The notes beneath the pieces were generated by a model. The model searched no databases and had not been told where the DNA came from. It saw only the letters and a list, made by a program, of their open reading frames with translations. Of a DNA stretch of 64,000 bases, positions 1 through 9,742 are shown piece after piece; positions within the stretch are counted from its first letter, which is position 1; each line of letters starts with the position of its first letter. The position numbers and the translations under genes are program-made. The stretch comes from Thalassomonas viridans (lineage in GTDB: Bacteria > Pseudomonadota > Gammaproteobacteria > Enterobacterales > Alteromonadaceae): the NCBI RefSeq assembly GCF_000948985.2, contig NZ_CP059733.1:3720001-3784000 (forward strand), written 5' to 3'.

Positions 1-564
1 CGTGTCTCCGGCTTCGTGGCCGTAGTTGTCATTGACCTTTTTGAACAAATCAATATCAAACATCGCCAGCACCAGATTTGAAGTATGTGATACCGACTGT
101 TCGAACGCCTTGGTGGAGAGTTCATAAAAGCGGCCGCGGTTATTGATGCCGGTTAAAAAGTCTGTCGTCGCCAAGATTTCCAGCTCGCGGTTTTTTTCCA
201 TCAAACGCAGGGAAGTGCGGATCCTGGCCAGCAACACTTTGGCGATATAAGGTTTAGTGACATAATCATCCGCCCCCAGCTCCAGCGCCGAAACAATTTC
301 GTCTTCACCGTCGGCCGCCGACAACATGATCACCGGGATATGCTTGAGGGCCTCCTTCCTTTTGATCACTTCCAGGGCCGCCATGCCGGTAATGCCGGGC
401 ATATACATATCCAGCAGGATGAGATCAAAATGCTCTTTTTCCAATAGCCTCAGGGCGCTGTCCGCAGCGTCCGTGGTCACCACCTGATAGCCTTCGGCAC
501 TGAGATCAAAGTCCAGCAGCAACAGGGTGTCTTTGGCATCGTCAACCGCTAATATCTTATACAT
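1..564 (-). CDS. REC-GGDEF response regulator (diguanylate cyclase), 3' part cut by window edge
   Basis: The start codon is at 564 and the frame stays open to base 1, so only about 188 N-terminal residues are seen. Residues 1-120 are a receiver domain: MYKILAVDD opening, phospho-acceptor Asp in LILLDMYMPG, and the conserved Lys in DDYVTKP. A short linker leads into a GGDEF domain (TTDFLTGINNRGRF, then FDIDLFKKVNDNYGHEAGDT), cut before the catalytic GG[DE]EF loop. It would make c-di-GMP if the missing part is intact. It lies 29 bases downstream of the large hybrid kinase and is probably co-transcribed with it, so that kinase is a plausible phosphodonor (inference). Confidence 0.88.
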   Translation of the reverse strand, partial: MYKILAVDDAKDTLLLLDFDLSAEGYQVVTTDAADSALRLLEKEHFDLILLDMYMPGITGMAALEVIKRKEALKHIPVIMLSAADGEDEIVSALELGADDYVTKPYIAKVLLARIRTSLRLMEKNRELEILATTDFLTGINNRGRFYELSTKAFEQSVSHTSNLVLAMFDIDLFKKVNDNYGHEAGDT

Positions 565-593
565 AATATTATTTCCATCTCCTATGCCGCTGC

Positions 594-3500
594 TTAATAC
601 TGGTTAAGTACCGTCATAAATTTATCAAATTCGCTGCTCAACTGGGGCTGCATTTCATTCAGCTGGTTAATATCCCCCGCCTTGGCGACCTCTTCGATTT
701 TTGCCACAATTTTTGAGGAGCTTATCCCGCCGATATTTTTCATGGTGCCGTTCATTTTGTGGGCAAACGAGGCGACATCGGCAAAATTTTTCTCGGCTAT
801 GGCCAGGTATAAAGACTCGATCACCTCGGGCATCTCCTCCAAAAACATATCCACTAAAGTCCGCGCGATTTCTTCATTGTGGCGGATACGTTTCATAAAA
901 CCTTTTTTATCCCAGATCTCATCCTGGGGCTCCTCTTTAAAGACGCTGTCGCTTTCGCTCTCATCAGCTTCATCTGCCTGCGGCCGGTTTTGCTCTTCCC
1001 CGAATGAGGTGTCAGCATTTATCCCCCGGCTCGCCTTCAGGTACTGGTTAATGTCCAGCTTCCTTTCCTCTTTCAGCCAGTAGGCCAGTTTCTGTTCGAT
1101 AATATCGCCGTCAACCGGTTTAGTGGTGTAGTCGCTCATGCCCGCCGCCAGGCATTTTTCCTTATCCCCTTTCATGGCATTGGCGGTCATGGCAATAATG
1201 GGCACATGCAGGTACGCCTCCCCGCCGGCCCCGTGGCGGATTTTCCGGGTAGCTTCATAACCATCCATCTCGGGCATCTGGCAATCCATAAAAATCACCT
1301 GATATAAAGGACCGCTTTTGCAGGCATTGAGTTTGGCAATCGCTTCCAGGCCGTTGTTGGCCACATCCGCCTGTATCCCCAGGTTGGCCAGTATTCCCTG
1401 CACCACAGTCTGGTTAATCAGGTTATCTTCCACCAGCAGGATACGCGCATCCGGGGTGATGTCCTGCTGCTCACTGTTACGTTTCAGGCTGTGCAGGTGG
1501 TGGGTGGTCACTAAAGGCTGCGCCACTTCCAGCGCTTCTTTGCCCTCAACCACGACCGTAAGGGCATCAAATAAGTCCGAAGTGGTGGCCGGTTTGGGAA
1601 AATAGGCGCAAAAACCCAATTCGGCAAAATAGCTGGCATCCCCACGCTCTCCCATAGATGTCATCATAATCAGCTTGGTATCACGGCTGTTGGCGTGGTT
1701 ATGGATCTTGGCGCCTAAAGTAGCCCCGTCCATGCCGGGCATCTGCATATCCAAAATCGCCACCCGGAAAAAGTTCGCCGGGGTCTGCTCCACCAGGGCC
1801 AGCGCTTCATAACCGCTTTTGGCCTGGGTTACCTTAGCCCCCCACTGCTCCAGCTGGGTCTTTAATACTTCCAGGTTAGTGCTGTTGTCATCCACGATTA
1901 AAATCCGGGTGCCTTTGATATCTATGCTCGGCATCATCACTTTTTTCTGCTCGCTGATCTGTACCCTGATCTCAAAACTGAAGGTACTGCCGCATCCCAG
2001 CTCGCTGGATACCCGGATATCCCCCTGCATCAGCTGGCAAAGCTGTTTCACTATCGCCAGTCCCAGGCCGGTGCCGCCATATTTGCGCGTGGTGGAAGAG
2101 TCCACCTGGGTAAAGGAGTCAAACAGTTGCCCGACTTTGTCTTTGGGGATCCCTATCCCGGTATCTGTTACCGAGCAGCGGAAAATCAGGAACTGCGGCT
2201 GCTCCGTTTCCTCGATGGCCGCCTTGATCACTATCTCCCCTTCACTGGTAAACTTAATGGCATTGCCCACCAGGTTGGACAATATCTGGCGGATGCGTCC
2301 GGGATCCCCCCTCACCATATAAGGCTCAAGGCCGGCAACATCCAGAATAAGCTCGGTGTTGTTTTCCTGGGAGCGCACCGCCATGGACTCGGCAAAATTT
2401 CCCAGCAGGGCACGCAAATCAAAGTCGATGATCTCCAGCTCAAGTTTACCGGCTTCGATTTTGGAGAAATCCAAAATATCATTGATCAGGGATAACAGAG
2501 ACTGGGCGCTGGTACTGGCCAGTTCGACATAATGTTGCTGCTGCTTGGACAGCTGGGTGTGTTCAAGCAGGCCCAACATGCCCAAAACCCCGTTCATGGG
2601 GGTACGGATCTCATGGCTCATGCTGGCTAAAAACTCGGATTTTAACCTCAGGGATTCTTCCGCCAGCTCCAGCGCCTCCTGTTTGAGGTTTTCCAGGTTT
2701 TTCTGCTCCGAGATATCAATATTGGTTCCCACCAGGCGAATGATGCCGCCGTAACCGTCCGACATGGCTTTGGCATGGACTTCGATATATTTGATAACAC
2801 CGCCGGGCAACAAGATCCTGAAAGTGGTGTTCAGGGCTTTGCCGGTTTCTATGGTTTCCGCCACCTTAGCTTCCACTACCTCCAGATCATCCGGATGCAT
2901 CCTGGACTTCCATAGCTCAGCAGGGTCAAGCCCGCTGTTGGCCTCGACTCCGTACAGGTGATACATACGTTCATCCCAGGTAACCTTGCCGCTAAGAACA
3001 TGATAATCCCAGACCCCTATTCCGGGGGCCGCCAGGGCAAAGTCAAGGCGCCAGGCCAGCTCCTTGGTTTTTTTCAATACCTGGATGCGCTCTTCTTCCA
3101 TCAGTTTATTGGCGGTCACGTCCCGGATCATGGCGGTATAAATTTTCCCTTCTATGGTCATAGACTCCGTCAGCACCAGGTACATGGGAAAATCATCGCC
3201 ATCGCTGCGGATGCCGGTCAGCTCCTCGCCTTTGCCGCCGGTGCAGTTGATGCCCGAGCGCAGATAATCCAGCACCGCATTCGCCCCCTGCCGGCCCTTG
3301 GTATCCAGCATCAGCACCCGGATGCTTTTGTCCTTCACTTCCTCTTCCTTATAACCGAACATGCGCTGGGCGGCCTGGTTAAAAGAAAGGATCTTGCCGT
3401 CAGGGCTGATATTAACCACAGCATCGGCAATCGAGTCCAGCACCCCCTGCAGTCCGGCGGAGAAGTCTTTTGACCGGACCAGCGCTTCTTCCAGGGCAAA

Positions 3501-4844
3501 CAGCTTATTGCCAAAAACGGTAACCAGCCGGGAGAGGCCGGCGCCGAGCGCACCGATTTCATCTTGCCCGGCAGGCGGCAACACGGGGCGGGATTTAAAA
3601 TCATACTGGTTTATGGCCCCGGTCAGGGCCTGTAAACGGGCCAGCAGCTTACGACCGCCGTAAAGGACGCCCGCCAGCACAAGCAAGATCCAGACTAACA
3701 TCAGCAGAAAGCCCTGCTGCTGTATCCAGTTAACCACCACCTGATAACCGTGGTAAGGAGCTCTGAGTAAAAAATGAAAATGTCCTTCAATCCCTAACCC
3801 CGATAAAGGGATACGGCTGTAATAAGCCAGGTCTTCTGTTAACTGCTTCTCTCCGCTGCCGGTAGCCAGGGTTAACTCCCTTAATTTCTTAAAAAGCAAA
3901 TGTTTGTCCATGGCTGCCTGCAACTGGGGAAATTCATCCTGCAAGCGGTAACCGTCCGGCCTGAAGCTTAACGAATCGGGCGACTGGGCATAATACAGAT
4001 AATCGCCGTCGGCATTCGCCAGATAGAAATCCAGCCCGGCCAGGGGACCGTTAACCAGGCCCAGCATATAGGCATTAAAATCCAGCTCAAGCAAGATCAA
4101 CCCCAGCAGCCCTTCCTTGCCTCTTGCCGTGCCTGAGATCAGGCTTTGCTGGTCATATCTTGGCAAAATCACCTTCATGAGCACTTTCGGAGGCCCGAAG
4201 CCCTGCTTGCGCTGCTGTCTCAGGGCAATCTGGGAGAAATACGCCTGGCGCCCCTGGTAAACATCCGCCTCGGTTCCCTGATAAAACAAGAGTTCCTGCT
4301 CTGTGATAAAATTCAGTCCTAAGGTTTGCAGCGGCGGGGTTGAGCTGGCAACACCGTCTCCGTGACGGACCAGGCTCAATTTTTCCGTGATCGCCTCCGC
4401 CACTTCAAAGTAACTGATTTTATGATAGACATGGCTGCGCATTAACAGCACACGAAACATGTGCTCAACTTTATCCATGACACCGGCGCTTAATGCCCCG
4501 GTCTCAGCTGTCACCAGCCCGGTTTCTGCCTCACCCTTTTCAGCCAGGCGGATCCCCTGATTGAGCATAAGCACATCTGCCCGGGCATTATGATACAGAT
4601 CCTGCAGAACCGGGGTCACCAGCTGGCTGCGCTGCTCAAGTTCTTTTAATTTTTGTTCCAGCTGCAACTGGTTGGTTTGCTGATATAAAAAGCCGCCTAT
4701 ACCAAGCAGGGCAAGCAGGCTAAACAGCACCGCCGCCGCCGCTATTTTCACCAGCAAAGATCGCCTGCCGTAACTTATCTCACCGGCGCCGGCCGGCTGC
4801 CCGCTTTTTTGCCCGGCTATCACTGTCGAAGCCGCTTCATCCAT
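594..4844 (-). CDS. Hybrid sensor histidine kinase (sensor-HAMP-PAS-PAS-HisKA-HATPase-REC-REC-HPt)
   Basis: About 1416 residues, a complete BarA/ArcB-type phosphorelay. In order: TM helix near residues 28-50; a large periplasmic region that may be a Cache-type sensor; second TM near 375-395; HAMP; PAS (VLDSIADAVVNISPDGKIL); PAS_3 (GVWDYHVLSGKVTWDERMYHLYG); HisKA with phospho-His about 744 (SMSHEIRTPMNG); HATPase (GTGLGLAIVKQL); REC1 (LDMQMPGMDG); REC2 (FMDCQMPEMDG); C-terminal HPt (FAHKMNGTMKNIGG). The reading frame extends to 4886, but I chose the ATG at 4844 because a GGAGG sits five bases before it and the longer start has no such site. It is the second of two adjacent large kinases in the array. 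Ligand unknown. Confidence 0.92.
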   Translation of the reverse strand: MDEAASTVIAGQKSGQPAGAGEISYGRRSLLVKIAAAAVLFSLLALLGIGGFLYQQTNQLQLEQKLKELEQRSQLVTPVLQDLYHNARADVLMLNQGIRLAEKGEAETGLVTAETGALSAGVMDKVEHMFRVLLMRSHVYHKISYFEVAEAITEKLSLVRHGDGVASSTPPLQTLGLNFITEQELLFYQGTEADVYQGRQAYFSQIALRQQRKQGFGPPKVLMKVILPRYDQQSLISGTARGKEGLLGLILLELDFNAYMLGLVNGPLAGLDFYLANADGDYLYYAQSPDSLSFRPDGYRLQDEFPQLQAAMDKHLLFKKLRELTLATGSGEKQLTEDLAYYSRIPLSGLGIEGHFHFLLRAPYHGYQVVVNWIQQQGFLLMLVWILLVLAGVLYGGRKLLARLQALTGAINQYDFKSRPVLPPAGQDEIGALGAGLSRLVTVFGNKLFALEEALVRSKDFSAGLQGVLDSIADAVVNISPDGKILSFNQAAQRMFGYKEEEVKDKSIRVLMLDTKGRQGANAVLDYLRSGINCTGGKGEELTGIRSDGDDFPMYLVLTESMTIEGKIYTAMIRDVTANKLMEEERIQVLKKTKELAWRLDFALAAPGIGVWDYHVLSGKVTWDERMYHLYGVEANSGLDPAELWKSRMHPDDLEVVEAKVAETIETGKALNTTFRILLPGGVIKYIEVHAKAMSDGYGGIIRLVGTNIDISEQKNLENLKQEALELAEESLRLKSEFLASMSHEIRTPMNGVLGMLGLLEHTQLSKQQQHYVELASTSAQSLLSLINDILDFSKIEAGKLELEIIDFDLRALLGNFAESMAVRSQENNTELILDVAGLEPYMVRGDPGRIRQILSNLVGNAIKFTSEGEIVIKAAIEETEQPQFLIFRCSVTDTGIGIPKDKVGQLFDSFTQVDSSTTRKYGGTGLGLAIVKQLCQLMQGDIRVSSELGCGSTFSFEIRVQISEQKKVMMPSIDIKGTRILIVDDNSTNLEVLKTQLEQWGAKVTQAKSGYEALALVEQTPANFFRVAILDMQMPGMDGATLGAKIHNHANSRDTKLIMMTSMGERGDASYFAELGFCAYFPKPATTSDLFDALTVVVEGKEALEVAQPLVTTHHLHSLKRNSEQQDITPDARILLVEDNLINQTVVQGILANLGIQADVANNGLEAIAKLNACKSGPLYQVIFMDCQMPEMDGYEATRKIRHGAGGEAYLHVPIIAMTANAMKGDKEKCLAAGMSDYTTKPVDGDIIEQKLAYWLKEERKLDINQYLKASRGINADTSFGEEQNRPQADEADESESDSVFKEEPQDEIWDKKGFMKRIRHNEEIARTLVDMFLEEMPEVIESLYLAIAEKNFADVASFAHKMNGTMKNIGGISSSKIVAKIEEVAKAGDINQLNEMQPQLSSEFDKFMTVLNQY

Positions 4845-4987
4845 ATGCACCTCCACTCCCTGCCTGGCATGGGGGCCAAAGAACATCTACTGAAAAAGTT
4901 CGCTTATCAAGCACTGTTGCCATTACCTTCATTCAAACTTGTCCGTTACTGTTTTATTCATCCCGGCCGCTTAACCCCTGTTCTCGC

Positions 4988-7522
4988 CTAGCGCATCAAA
5001 AAATCCGCCAGCTCTTTGGAGTTAAATGGCTTTCTTAATACCGGATATTGCCACTTCCCGTCTTCATGGGTGATATAGCCGCTGATAGAATAAATCTTGA
5101 TTTCGGGAAATTTAGCTTTCACCAGGTTGACCGCCTCACGGCCCGAGAGATCTGGTAAGATCATATCGGTAATGAAAATATCGTAATCCTGCCCGCTTGC
5201 CAGGTGTGCCAGCAAAGCTTCTTTGTTATTGGCATAGGTGGTAAACGCCCCTTCGCTTTCGAGATACAAGGCGATAAATTCACTGATACTGACTTCATCA
5301 TCAAGGATCAGGACATTTTTATCCCTGATATTCAGGCCCGGCAACAAAGCAGGATATTGGGGGGGGTTATCTTCCTCCAGCTGGCAGTTAAAGATCAGGG
5401 TAAAGTGCGCGCCCCCCAGTTCGCAACTGCCTTCCACCTGGATCTGACCGTTATGCTTATACATAGTGCTGTAAACATTGGCCAGGCCTATGCCGTTGCC
5501 TTTATTGACGGATTTACTGCTGAAAAACGGATCGAATATCCGGGAAATATTCTCCGGTGCTATGCCGATACCGCTGTCTTTAACATGAACTTCCAGCTGT
5601 TTTTCCCGGTTCAATACCACAGAAAGTTCAATGCGCCCCTTACCTCCGGTTTCCTTGATGGCGTCCTGGGCATTTAAAACAATATTGAGCAAAATATTAA
5701 TAAATTCCCCCTGCGGAAAGTGGATCAGGCAATGTACGGGGGCAAAGTCAAAAACAAGCTCGATAGAACCGGGCAGCAGCTGTTTGAACAGGTAACGGTT
5801 TTCCCTGATTTCAGCAACCGGGTCGAATTCGACCACTTTCACCGGAGGTTTTCGGGTGAAGGCCAGCAAGCGTTCGGTGACGCTTTTCCCCTTGTCTATG
5901 GCATTTTTTACCCGCTCGATATAACCTGAGATATCCCGCTCCCCCTGGGCATATTTGAGCTCCAGCATTTCAATCGCCCCCAGGGCAACTCCCAGCACAT
6001 TATTAATATCGTGGGAGACATTGCCAAAGGTATTGCCCAGCAAGGCCAAACGGTTGCTGATGATCTGTTGCTGCTCCTTGCGAAAGTTATCGGTGACATT
6101 TTCCACGATCCAGATATAAATCCCTTCCTCGGCTTCATAAGTCACACAAAGGTCAAAAACACTGTTAAATTTATCAAAACTGATATGGTTTCTTTTGATC
6201 TGTCCCTGTGATTTAGTGGTTTTTTTCAGCGCCAGATAATCGGTAATACTAAAGTTGATATAGTTAAACAGGGTAGACTTCTCGTTATCCCCCTGGGGAG
6301 ACAGGTCCTGATAGACGACATTGTCATTATCATCAATAAAAAAGATCGGTACCTTGATGGTATAATTGACCATAGCCAAAAGCTTAAGTTTTTCAAAAAC
6401 TTCCTCAGTACGGCTAATATCCCTGAATAAGCCGAAAATAGCGGCCACCCGCCCCCGGTGATCCCGCTCCACTTCTCCCAGGGCTTCAATTTTAACTTTT
6501 TGCCCCGAAGGGTGTTTAATGCAGGCTTTAAAATAAAAGCCTTTCCCCTTGTCCATGGCCGCCAGGATATTTTTTTTCAACACTCCCCGCTGAGACGGTA
6601 AAAAAAAGTTCGCCGTCTCTTCGATGTCTGGCCGGTAACTCGAAGGCTGGAGGCCGAACACCTTAAACACCCCGCTTGACCAGAAAAACTTTCCGTCTTG
6701 CGGATTGAAGCGCCAGTGTCCACAAACGCTTAAATGCTCTACCTGATTTAGATAACGGCTCTGCGCTTTCCCCTGGCCGAGCAAAAAATGAGATTTACTG
6801 ACATCCTTCATCATACCTACCAGGCGGCACACCCGGTTATGCTGATTCTGCTGGACTTTCGCCTGGATATTGACCCACTTTTCCTGTCCGTGCCTGTCCG
6901 TTACCTTAAGGCTGAAATTCACCCGGGTGCGTTTACCAGAACTCGCCTGCGCCAGGTGCCGGTCAAAAACAGTTACATCGGCTTTATCCATGTGTTTTTG
7001 CCAGAAAGATGTCGGTCCGGTAAAGGCCCGGTTTTCATAACCGAGTAGCGCCATAAAACGGGATGAATAATAAATCTCTTCCGTATCCGTTTGCCATTCC
7101 CAGTAAGCCTGTTCACCGTCACGGGAGAGAAAGTTATCCCCACAAACCGTGGCTCCTTGTGCCGCCGGCGGACAGAGGAAAACAAACACCAGGCTGTCCG
7201 CCTGGTGGCTGCGAATCTCTATCTCCTGTGGCTCTCCATCCTTGCCCTGAAAAGCCAGCAGACAGCTCCCGTCCCTGTCACTGCCGTTAGCAGGCACGGG
7301 CGCACCATGAGGCGCTTTAACCCCTGAATCTTGTTTGCCGGAGGCTTTTCTTCCGGGGTAGTCGGGCAATAACCTGTGTACCGCCATGCCCAGCAACTCC
7401 TTTTCCCGGTATCCGCTCAGCTGAATCAGGGCGGCATTAACCAAAATGATATCAAGAGCATTCCCCAGCGCAAAAGCCGGTAGCGGAATGTCCTGCAGCT
7501 GAAGGCCGGGTACTGAGGTCAA
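4988..7522 (-). CDS. PAS-rich hybrid histidine kinase with C-terminal receiver
   Basis: 844 residues with no TM helix, so probably cytoplasmic. An N-terminal PAS (LVNAALIQLSGYREKELLGM) is followed by at least two PAS_3-type domains (WEWQTDTEEIYYSSRFMALLGY; GHWRFNPQDGKFFWSSGVFKVFG) and a further divergent PAS. The H-box is NVSHDINNVLG with His about 504, the H-D-x-N-N type, followed by HATPase motifs (GNGIGLANVYS). A receiver domain ends the protein (ILDDEVSISEF, phospho-Asp in FITDMILPDLSG, Lys in VLRKPF). Its ATG overlaps the stop of the upstream response regulator by four bases (7519-7522), so the two are translationally coupled and likely partners. Confidence 0.92.
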   Translation of the reverse strand: MTSVPGLQLQDIPLPAFALGNALDIILVNAALIQLSGYREKELLGMAVHRLLPDYPGRKASGKQDSGVKAPHGAPVPANGSDRDGSCLLAFQGKDGEPQEIEIRSHQADSLVFVFLCPPAAQGATVCGDNFLSRDGEQAYWEWQTDTEEIYYSSRFMALLGYENRAFTGPTSFWQKHMDKADVTVFDRHLAQASSGKRTRVNFSLKVTDRHGQEKWVNIQAKVQQNQHNRVCRLVGMMKDVSKSHFLLGQGKAQSRYLNQVEHLSVCGHWRFNPQDGKFFWSSGVFKVFGLQPSSYRPDIEETANFFLPSQRGVLKKNILAAMDKGKGFYFKACIKHPSGQKVKIEALGEVERDHRGRVAAIFGLFRDISRTEEVFEKLKLLAMVNYTIKVPIFFIDDNDNVVYQDLSPQGDNEKSTLFNYINFSITDYLALKKTTKSQGQIKRNHISFDKFNSVFDLCVTYEAEEGIYIWIVENVTDNFRKEQQQIISNRLALLGNTFGNVSHDINNVLGVALGAIEMLELKYAQGERDISGYIERVKNAIDKGKSVTERLLAFTRKPPVKVVEFDPVAEIRENRYLFKQLLPGSIELVFDFAPVHCLIHFPQGEFINILLNIVLNAQDAIKETGGKGRIELSVVLNREKQLEVHVKDSGIGIAPENISRIFDPFFSSKSVNKGNGIGLANVYSTMYKHNGQIQVEGSCELGGAHFTLIFNCQLEEDNPPQYPALLPGLNIRDKNVLILDDEVSISEFIALYLESEGAFTTYANNKEALLAHLASGQDYDIFITDMILPDLSGREAVNLVKAKFPEIKIYSISGYITHEDGKWQYPVLRKPFNSKELADFLMR

Positions 7523-8682
7523 AATAATTCATCCTCCTCATCCGAAAGCCCCGGCAACTTCTGCCCGGTATTCAGGGCTTGCAGCTTATCGACACTGGCC
7601 AGCGCCTGATCCAATAAATTACTGACTTCCATAAAGTTAATATCATCCTGAGTATGCTTTTTCAGGGCACTGTGCACCAGGGCGGTTAAATAACTCTCCT
7701 GCTCTTCACTTAAATCCAGGACATGAAAACTCATGCCGATGTTCTGTACGATTTCAGCCATCACTTCCTGCTGGTGAAGTTTTGAAATGCCCAGCATTTT
7801 CTTGGTTTTAAACACAGCTTCCTGGATCTGCTGTTCCACCTGCGTCAAAGAACCCTTATAGGTAATAAACTCCATCCTGGCCCCTATGCATTCAATCACC
7901 GAGGCCAGGGCATCAATGTAAATATCGGTATCAATATGGTCCTCTTCGAGGTTAAGGATAAGAATAGACACTAAAGCGTGGTTAAATATGGTTCTGGGAC
8001 CAAAGCGGTATAACCTGGGTTTGGCTTTGAGGATTTCCATCACTTCTACTTCAACCGGCGAACAGCAACCTTTTTGCGAATGATAAAAAATGGCGCTTTC
8101 ATTTAACGGATAAAAAGCCAGGCAACCATGCAGATTCATGTTATAAAAATAATGAAAAACTTCATCCCGGATTGCTTCATAACTCTCGCAATGGTTAAGC
8201 CGTGAGCTTAATTGCATACAGGCGCCATATTTAGAGGCCTGGGCCATGGAAATAGTGATGACTTTATCTTTGGAGTGCAGCTCAGCTTCAAAGTCTTTGA
8301 TCTTATGCTGATAGGCAATAAGCTTAGTAAGTTTGTTCTTTAACGCCAGCAGGGAAATAGGTTTACAGAGAAAATCATCGGCGCCGCATTCAAGCCCGCT
8401 TAAAATGGCCTCTTCTGTTGCCATGCCCGAATATAACACAAAAGATTTTACCGGGCTTTCCCCCCGGGTTTGCTGCTTTATCCAGCCTGAGCCTTTTTCA
8501 TCCGCGATATGTTCATCCACCAGGGCAATATCAATGGGTGATAAATCACTGATCAGCATTTCGGCCATGGAAAGATTATGGGCACATTTGACCACAAAGT
8601 CTGCTTCCAGGGCTTCGGTCAACAACTCCAGGTATTCCCTGTCGTCATCAATAATTAAAATCCGCGGTTGTGACTTAGCCAT
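7519..8682 (-). CDS. Response regulator with uncharacterised C-terminal domain
   Basis: 387 residues. Residues 1-125 are a receiver domain (PRILIIDDDREYL, acceptor Asp in IALVDEHIAD, Lys in DDFLCKPISLLAL). The remaining 260 residues have no DNA-binding, GGDEF or EAL signature I recognise; the middle may fold like a GAF domain, but that is a guess. The protein ends in an acidic tail, DEEDELF, like those of CheD and the MCP-like protein of the same array. The start is supported by AGGAAG seven bases upstream. It is coupled by an ATGA overlap to the kinase downstream. Confidence 0.85.
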   Translation of the reverse strand: MAKSQPRILIIDDDREYLELLTEALEADFVVKCAHNLSMAEMLISDLSPIDIALVDEHIADEKGSGWIKQQTRGESPVKSFVLYSGMATEEAILSGLECGADDFLCKPISLLALKNKLTKLIAYQHKIKDFEAELHSKDKVITISMAQASKYGACMQLSSRLNHCESYEAIRDEVFHYFYNMNLHGCLAFYPLNESAIFYHSQKGCCSPVEVEVMEILKAKPRLYRFGPRTIFNHALVSILILNLEEDHIDTDIYIDALASVIECIGARMEFITYKGSLTQVEQQIQEAVFKTKKMLGISKLHQQEVMAEIVQNIGMSFHVLDLSEEQESYLTALVHSALKKHTQDDINFMEVSNLLDQALASVDKLQALNTGQKLPGLSDEEDELF

Positions 8683-8728
8683 AATACTTCCTGTGAACAG
8701 TTAATAACATCCGGATTCATTTGCCGGT

Positions 8729-9655
8729 TCACCATATCTGCGTCATTTTTTGAAACAGCACACACTGCATGCGTCCACGGCGTTTTGCCTGATACAGGGC
8801 CTGATCCGCCTGCTCGATCAGTACCTGGTGATCTTTTGCCCCCAGCGAACTGCAGGATACGCCGATACTGACAGTAACCCTGGGGGCGACATCTGAATAT
8901 TCATGCACTAACTCCGCCTGGCTCAACGCCGCAATAATATTCCTGGCCCGGTTCCTGGCCTGTGCCAGCGATGTGGACGGCAGCAGCATGACAAACTCTT
9001 CCCCGCCATACCTGGCCACCAGCTCACTGGCATTAAGCAAAGTGCCGGTCAGTACCGAAGCCACCTGCTGCAGGCATTGGTCCCCCCGGGGGTGGCCATA
9101 GTTATCGTTATAGGCTTTAAAAAAATCAATATCTATCATCAGCAGGGACAACTCCCCCCTTGCTTTACCATTTTTTTGCCAGCTTTCCTGCAGTTGCTGC
9201 TCCAGTCCCCGTCGGTTGAGCACATTGGTGAGCGGGTCGAGACAACTGAGCATTTCCAGTTTTTTATTGGCCTCATCCAACTGGTGCTTCATCTCGGCAA
9301 TACGCGCCATCGCCTTAATTTTTGCATTGAGGATCTCTTCCTTAACCGGCTTGGTAAGATAATCATCGCCACCAGCTTCAATGCCGTCGGCCAGATAGCG
9401 GGCACTGTCATTGGCGCTTAAAAAAATAATCGGGATCCACTGGCTAAATTCCTTTCTCACCATACGGGTCAGGGTCAGACCATCCACTTCCGGCATTTCA
9501 ATATCCATTAAAATGACATCGATCACCTGACGTCTCAGTTTCTCCAGGGCAGCAGCATAACCGTCCACAACAACAGGCTGGTGATCATTGGCCAGCACCA
9601 TGGCCCCGATCACATCCCGGATACACTTATTATCGTCTACCACCAAAATATTCAT
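8729..9655 (-). CDS. REC-GGDEF diguanylate cyclase
   Basis: 308 residues. The N-terminal receiver has the acceptor Asp in VILMDIEMPEVDG and Lys in DDYLTKPV. After a short coiled linker (KHQLDEANKKLEML) comes a full GGDEF domain: LDPLTNVLNRRG, IDFFKAYNDNYGHPRGDQ, active-site loop ARYGGEEFVMLLP, and the end motif DQALYQAKRRGR. The active site is intact, so c-di-GMP synthesis is expected. The inhibitory I-site (RxxD five residues before the loop) is replaced by NASE, so product inhibition through that site is probably absent. It sits between the PP2C regulator and the response regulator and is read in the same direction as both. Confidence 0.93.
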   Translation of the reverse strand: MNILVVDDNKCIRDVIGAMVLANDHQPVVVDGYAAALEKLRRQVIDVILMDIEMPEVDGLTLTRMVRKEFSQWIPIIFLSANDSARYLADGIEAGGDDYLTKPVKEEILNAKIKAMARIAEMKHQLDEANKKLEMLSCLDPLTNVLNRRGLEQQLQESWQKNGKARGELSLLMIDIDFFKAYNDNYGHPRGDQCLQQVASVLTGTLLNASELVARYGGEEFVMLLPSTSLAQARNRARNIIAALSQAELVHEYSDVAPRVTVSIGVSCSSLGAKDHQVLIEQADQALYQAKRRGRMQCVLFQKMTQIW

Positions 9656-9742
9656 GCTGTCAGCTAGTCCCTACATATGTGCCCTGTTCGCGCTCCTCAC
9701 CACTAATAACTCCCTGATACCGGCAACAGCGCCACCAACGCC

